Assembly (NCBI GenBank): GCA_021234155.1
Contig: JAJEKV010000548.1
Location: forward strand, 64,001-128,000
Source of the DNA: Isoetes taiwanensis
Taxonomy: Eukaryota; Streptophyta; Lycopodiopsida; Isoetales; Isoetaceae
DNA length: 64,000 nt
Direction of reading: 5' to 3'
Part shown: positions 59,421 to 64,000 of the stretch, piece after piece
Numbering within the stretch: position 1 is the stretch's first letter
Layout of the letters: each line of letters begins with the position of its first letter
Translations under genes and position numbers: made by a program
Notes under the pieces: model-generated
What the model saw: only the letters and a program-made list of their open reading frames with translations
Database searches by the model: none
Told to the model about the DNA's origin: nothing

Positions 59421-59905
59421 TGCCCGGAGGCTACAGCCACGCCGAAAAAAACAATAAATATGATCTCGGGAGGCAACAGGCATGCACCGAGAGAAACATG
59501 AATAATATATATTGACTGGGAGGCTACAAAGCCACACCGAGAGAAAATATGAATGAATAAATAAAATACTAGAGCCATGCCGAGAAAGAGTACACCAATA
59601 AGTATGCCTCAAAAGGCTACAAAGCCATGCTGAGGAAATAAAGAATGCAAATTTAAAGGACATAGAAAAAGAAATAACTAACACGATCAAATGAAACAGC
59701 CGACCAATCGGAACTGTCTGCGGAATGACCATGAAACAGTGCTGCCTCGGAGGCTACAGTGCCACGCCGAGAGAAAATGAAAAAGAATTATGCCTCGGAG
59801 GCTACATCACCACACCGAGAAAGAATGAAATGAAGAGGCTACAATGCCACGTCGACGAGAATGAATAAAAGACTATCTCGAGAGGCAACATTGTCACGCC
59901 GAGAA
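59421..59905. repeat. Array of CTCGG...CCGAG hairpin repeats
   Basis: About eight degenerate units of (C)CTCGGAGGCTACA..GCCACGCCGAG, spaced 40-110 bp apart by A-rich sequence. Each unit has short complementary ends (CTCGG/CCGAG). Not recognised as a named repeat. Confidence 0.7.
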
Positions 59906-60044
59906 AAATGAGATAAGGCAAAGAAATGGATGCCACAGAGCTACAAATACAGGAGTGACCAAAAACCAACGTAGATATGACAAAGGGAGAGGGGGGCGGG
60001 AAAGTTGTGGAGCACAGAAGAAAAGAATGCAAAAGAGCTCAAGA

Positions 60045-60158
60045 GAACGCCGATGACTGGAAATGAGAAAGGAGGCGGTATAAATAGGTGATACGAGGAA
60101 GGGCGTCCCCATCCAAGGAATGTCGGTTCTATTGCTATCGCAATAGAACCGTGGCATT
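60045..60158 (+). promoter_or_regulatory. 114-bp module with TATA box and perfect hairpin, copy 2
   Basis: Same length and order as 55884-55997, with TATAAATAGG at 60080 and the identical hairpin at 60125-60150. It is followed directly by CCTAGGATGGGTCC, also seen at 58916. Confidence 0.6.
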
Positions 60159-63127
60159 CCTAGGATGGGTCCTATGAAACAACCAACTGGCCGATAGAAG
60201 AGGAATCTACCTCAAAAGGAATGGAACAAACTATAATGACTAGGAAACATGGCCAAAAAGGACCAATGGCACAACACGAGTAAATAGACAAAGATGGCAA
60301 AACAAGCGGGGAGACATAATAAGAATAACAGAGACTAACAAGCTCATGGAACTATTGGATGTCAAGGTTCAATAGAAGAAATGGACATGAAAAGTCGAAC
60401 CAATGAAGCAAAAAGAAACAAGGAGACGCTAACGGTTAATCACATCCAAGGAACTAAGGGTGGGTGTAAGAGGAATGCTGGAGAATGTGAGCAAATGCAG
60501 AGAAAAAGAATGAGAAAGATGATAGGCACAGAGCAATCAACAGGATAAAGAAGAACAAAGTAAGCAAGCGGAATGGTTGAAGAATGTGAACAAAAGCAAA
60601 GAAAATGAGTGAGAGAGACAATATCCACAGAGCGATCAAACGGATAAAGAAGAACAAAGTAAGCAAGATCAAGTTGACTACAAGGTCAGACATAACAAAC
60701 AAGGAGCAGAAGAACCAAGACCATTTAAGAAGTTAAACTAAAAAGAAATGACAAATAAGGAACTAGATAAATAAAAAGTAAATCCAGACGATTCAAAAGA
60801 TTAAAAATCACTGAAGGAGATAACTAAAAAAGGAACAAATGAAATATATGGGGCAAAAAAGGGGGAAATGAAAAAACCGACCCAAGAAAAACCTTAAAGA
60901 ACTAGACAAGATACTGACATGGGAAACACCAAAACACATAGAGCAAAAAAGAGACAAACAAAGAAAGAACTAGAAGCATTAAAGGAGAATCTAAAATTAA
61001 TCGTCAAAAGGAAACATAAGAATCATCCATAAAAAGAATAAAAACATGACTAAAGATATGTGAAGGACAGAGAAATGGTAATAGCAAGAGCGGGCAAATG
61101 GAAAATGCAGAGCAGAAACAAGAAAGTGAGATGAAAAAAGTAAATCTAAAACTAACCGACGAAGGAAACATTAAAAGGACCCCTAAAATAATAAAACAGA
61201 ACTAAAAAATATATGGGAGACAAAGAAATGGTGATAACAAGAATAGGCGAATGGAAAAAAGCATAGCAAAAACAAGAGTGCGATGAACGAATAAAAAGCA
61301 ACGAAGAACTCTCTAATACCAGAGGTTTGGATGGAACGTCATGGGGCCATGGAGTAAATGTGGAACAAGAAAAATAGAGATAGTGGAAAGGAATGGAAGT
61401 CATATGATCAACGGAACCCAAAACGGAGAACAAGCACCTGAGAATGAACCAAATAAGTAAAAATAAAACAGCAGAACATAATTGTGGACACCATAGCAGG
61501 AAAAAAAAGGTCAGTCATATTCCTAACAACATAATATACCTGCAAAACATTATACGCTACCTCTGCCAAACATATCTATTGAAGTATGTGGCCTGTAGAA
61601 CTAGAAACATGGATCACACGATCACCAAAATTTATAGAACCATCACAAAGCCCAACCTGCCATATGCCAAATATTTTGCAGATAATGCGAATCAAGCACA
61701 AATACCATGATACCTTCCGAAATGCACAAAACGAGCAACAATGACACTTGCACAAAGTTGTGTTCACGACTCCTTCGAGGTGCTCAAGAAAACACCCCAA
61801 CTAGGGAACTAGGGCAAAATGAAAAGGCGAACGTGCAAGTAGAATGACTAAAGTAGATCATGCAACTGGGCTGAAGACGAATAAAAAGCTAAACAAGGCG
61901 AATGGAGTGATAGAGATCAACAGAGTTAAGGGCATAACAACTGGACATCAACAGGACAAAAGAACGATGAAAGAATAAGGGGAACAAAAATGAAAGTGAA
62001 AAGGATGTAAAGAGACAAATGCAAGATGAGAAATGAACAAGAAACGACAATGAATTGGATGAAAAATGGGATCGTAAAGAGTATTAATGATCTAAAACTG
62101 ATAGAAGTAAGGAGAAAAGTAGAGTGAATGAAACCAAAAGGGGATCAAAACCGTGTGAGCAAACGAACACTTCTGAAATATGAATCAAGCGTCTAAGAAG
62201 GGACACGACAACATGTCTCGCTAACAATTCGGAAAAAACAAAGAAAATGGAGTAAAAAGAACATACAAGTACCTAAAAGATACAAGTACCTAAAAGATAC
62301 AAGCATACACTGAAAACTAGCAACCACAACTAAAAGCAAAGGAAGAATGGAGATTACGGCAATGCAGAAACTAGCAATCATGACTAGAAGCCAATGCACT
62401 AAAAGCACCAAGCTCTTGCAAAAAAGTAACTACTGGACTAAATGACGCAAACGATACCAAAAAAGTGGAGTAAGGAAGCAATACCAATGAATGGAACCAC
62501 AAACTTCGACGGGAATACTACGCAACAGTACAAATAACATAAAGGAAATAAGACATAAGTCGAAAGGACAACCGACCAAACTCAAACTTAAGATCCTCAA
62601 GAATCACAAAAAGAATGTACCAAAAGGAGAGAAAATATCTGCAACAACGTTAAACACAAAACAAAAAATGCACCATGATGCAACAACGTTAAATACAAAA
62701 CAAGAAAAAATTCACCATTCATTGCAAACTATAACACCTTGAATCTCCCTTAATTGCAAAATACCCACAACGTAGAAGAACCGACCCAAGGTGAAATGTG
62801 ACAACCAGAGACTAGACAAAGAAAGTAATTTAAGGATAGATAGGGAACCAAAACGATGGATTATTAGATCTATGGAAACAAAAGTTAATGAAAAATTGAT
62901 GTGCAACCTTGCAAAAGTACGAAAAAAGTGGAAGATGAGACAAAACTCTAAGAAACCCTCGCGTCAGCCATGAATAGATGCATATGTTTCCCCACAATTC
63001 TGTCACCACAAACAATTCTAATGTTGATTTCGTTCGTCGACTACCTTGCAGATTATGCATATGGATAAAATTATAAATGCATGCAAAAGAAAAATCCGTA
63101 TAAAGGAGGCTGACTGATTGTGAGATA
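60159..63127. other. 3 kb purine-rich, gene-free stretch
   Basis: The plus strand is dominated by A and G (runs such as GAAAAAGGAACAAATGAAAT) with little T for nearly 3 kb. Open frames occur only as T-rich, phenylalanine/leucine-rich translations of the minus strand and look artificial. Such one-sided composition fits the internal domain of a non-coding LTR element (LARD/TR-GAG type). No gag or pol motif seen. Confidence 0.5.
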
Positions 63128-63330
63128 CATGTAGATACATGTGCCCTAATCCAACAATAAATACGAAATGTCCCCTCCCAAGATGCATGCTAATACACAT
63201 GCCCAATCTAACAACAATGGAAAATGTCCAGTCCAAGACACATCCTCATAGGCGGCACACATACACATGCCCAATCTAACAACAAATGCAAAATGTCTAG
63301 TTCCAGGCACGTCCCCATAGGCAATACACG
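63128..63330. repeat. Degenerate tandem repeat, about 75-bp unit x3
   Basis: ACACATGCCCAATCTAACAA.. followed by AAATGTC.AG.CCA.G.CAC.TCC..AGGC recurs three times with substitutions and small indels. Confidence 0.65.
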
Positions 63331-64000
63331 ACCGATTCATAAAAGAAAGATATGACATAATGATGTTAATGAAAGAGCGCATGCCCAACAACGTAGTCTG
63401 ATGGAAGAAATCTAGATCCGACCAAATGACCCATAGACACCCTGCAATGTAACATCAGATATGGAAGAAAATCTATATCCAACGAAACGATCTATCGACA
63501 ACTGCAACATAACATCACGTCCAAAATATCCATAGGCTAAACAAGTGTAATCCACTGAAAATAACTAAAAATAGCAAAATATGTGAACCATAGGGACTAA
63601 TTGAATATGAAGACTTAGTAAATATGTGTCCACTCGAAAATAACTAAAATAACCAATATGTGTAAACAAGAGGAACTGAGTAAAATTATGTAAGTCATAG
63701 AAAATAACTAAAATAGCAGGAAAGCAGTAAAATATGTATAAGAAGGACTTGAACTCGTGCCCAAGAAGTCTAAGCCCAAGCATTCCAACCAAAGGACCAC
63801 ATCAAACAATAAACTTAGAAATTATAAGTATTAATAGAAAGCTTTACATGCTCACCATCACCGTCAGGATAAAGAAGGAAAATCCGAGGCTTGGATCTAT
63901 AAGCCAATGGGGAGAGAAAGAAACGAACAGAGAGTCTGATGTAGAACCATTCATGCCGACCTCTGCTTTGCTCCATCTGAGTACCTAAAGCACAGAGTAT
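63331..64000. other. Right-end region without a recognised gene
   Basis: A-rich sequence with short repeats (AAAATAACTAAAATA x3 between 63557 and 63716). A weak tRNA-like block on the minus strand near 63735-63805 was not accepted. Confidence 0.3.

Noticed and set aside
59289-63391. Minus-strand hydrophobic ORFs in the purine-rich region
   Set aside because: They reflect T-rich composition of that strand, have low-complexity F/L content and no domain.
63733-63805. tRNA- or SINE-promoter-like block on the minus strand (GAGTTCAAGTCC)
   Set aside because: Box B is imperfect, and no stems or tail could be assigned.

Overview
The window looks like nuclear DNA of a land plant from a large, repeat-rich genome. 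It holds a plant-type mitochondrial adenine-nucleotide carrier gene with introns, decayed ERECTA-type and other receptor-kinase genes, a LINE with the plant DUF4283-type ORF1, Helitron helicase remnants, MITEs and other repeats. GC content is modest and there is no sign of operons. The species cannot be named. A non-seed plant is possible but is only a guess. Nearly all genes are broken by stops and 1-2 base indels. Part of this may be draft-assembly error, because the carrier gene has clean exons 1-5 and indel-riddled exons 6-8.

Region by region: 1-6.7 kb holds unrecognised sequence, two ERECTA-like LRR exons (+), a SINE-like repeat and an ERECTA-like kinase end (-). 6.97-24.8 kb is a LINE ORF1 split by a 16.6 kb insertion. 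That insertion is two copies of one element family. An outer copy (7343-23952, about 8.4 kb of its own sequence) is interrupted by an inverted inner copy (13218-21417, 8.2 kb). Both are bounded by TTAA and the short terminal repeat RCGG(G)AG. 24.8-27.5 kb shows nothing recognised. 27.5-31 kb holds a DUF8039-like fragment and a second, divergent DUF7869-type gene carrying a MITE. 31.1-31.8 kb is a divergent pair of related small ORFs. 32.2-33.6 kb is Helitron helicase (-). 34.5-35.3 kb is a receptor-kinase pseudogene (-). 41.1-43.1 kb is the carrier gene (-), whose 3' end lies in a tandem repeat. 44-57 kb holds dispersed retroelement tails, a foldback element and tandem duplications. 57.5-64 kb holds a Tourist-like MITE, an intact 178-residue membrane ORF and about 5 kb of purine-rich retroelement-like sequence with CTCGG/CCGAG repeats.

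The most interesting system is the nested TTAA element. Each copy carries two divergent genes. One encodes a DUF7869-type protein (transposase candidate) with proline-rich N-terminal repeats, a CC-x3-C region, an LDN..NKN...GHTHDQIDQMF core and a BAH-like, acidic C-terminus. The other encodes a ParB/sulfiredoxin-like domain (GGNH motif) followed by a DPPY...FSGS-type (beta-class) amino-methyltransferase. Between the genes, and again inside the methyltransferase gene, lie arrays of 16-18 bp palindromes (GTGTATTC.GAATACAC) whose flanks differ from array to array but stay self-complementary. Joining the LINE flanks at a single TTAA restores its reading frame. A plant transposon with its own DNA methyltransferase, ParB-like domain and palindrome arrays is, as far as I can judge without searching, not a described system.
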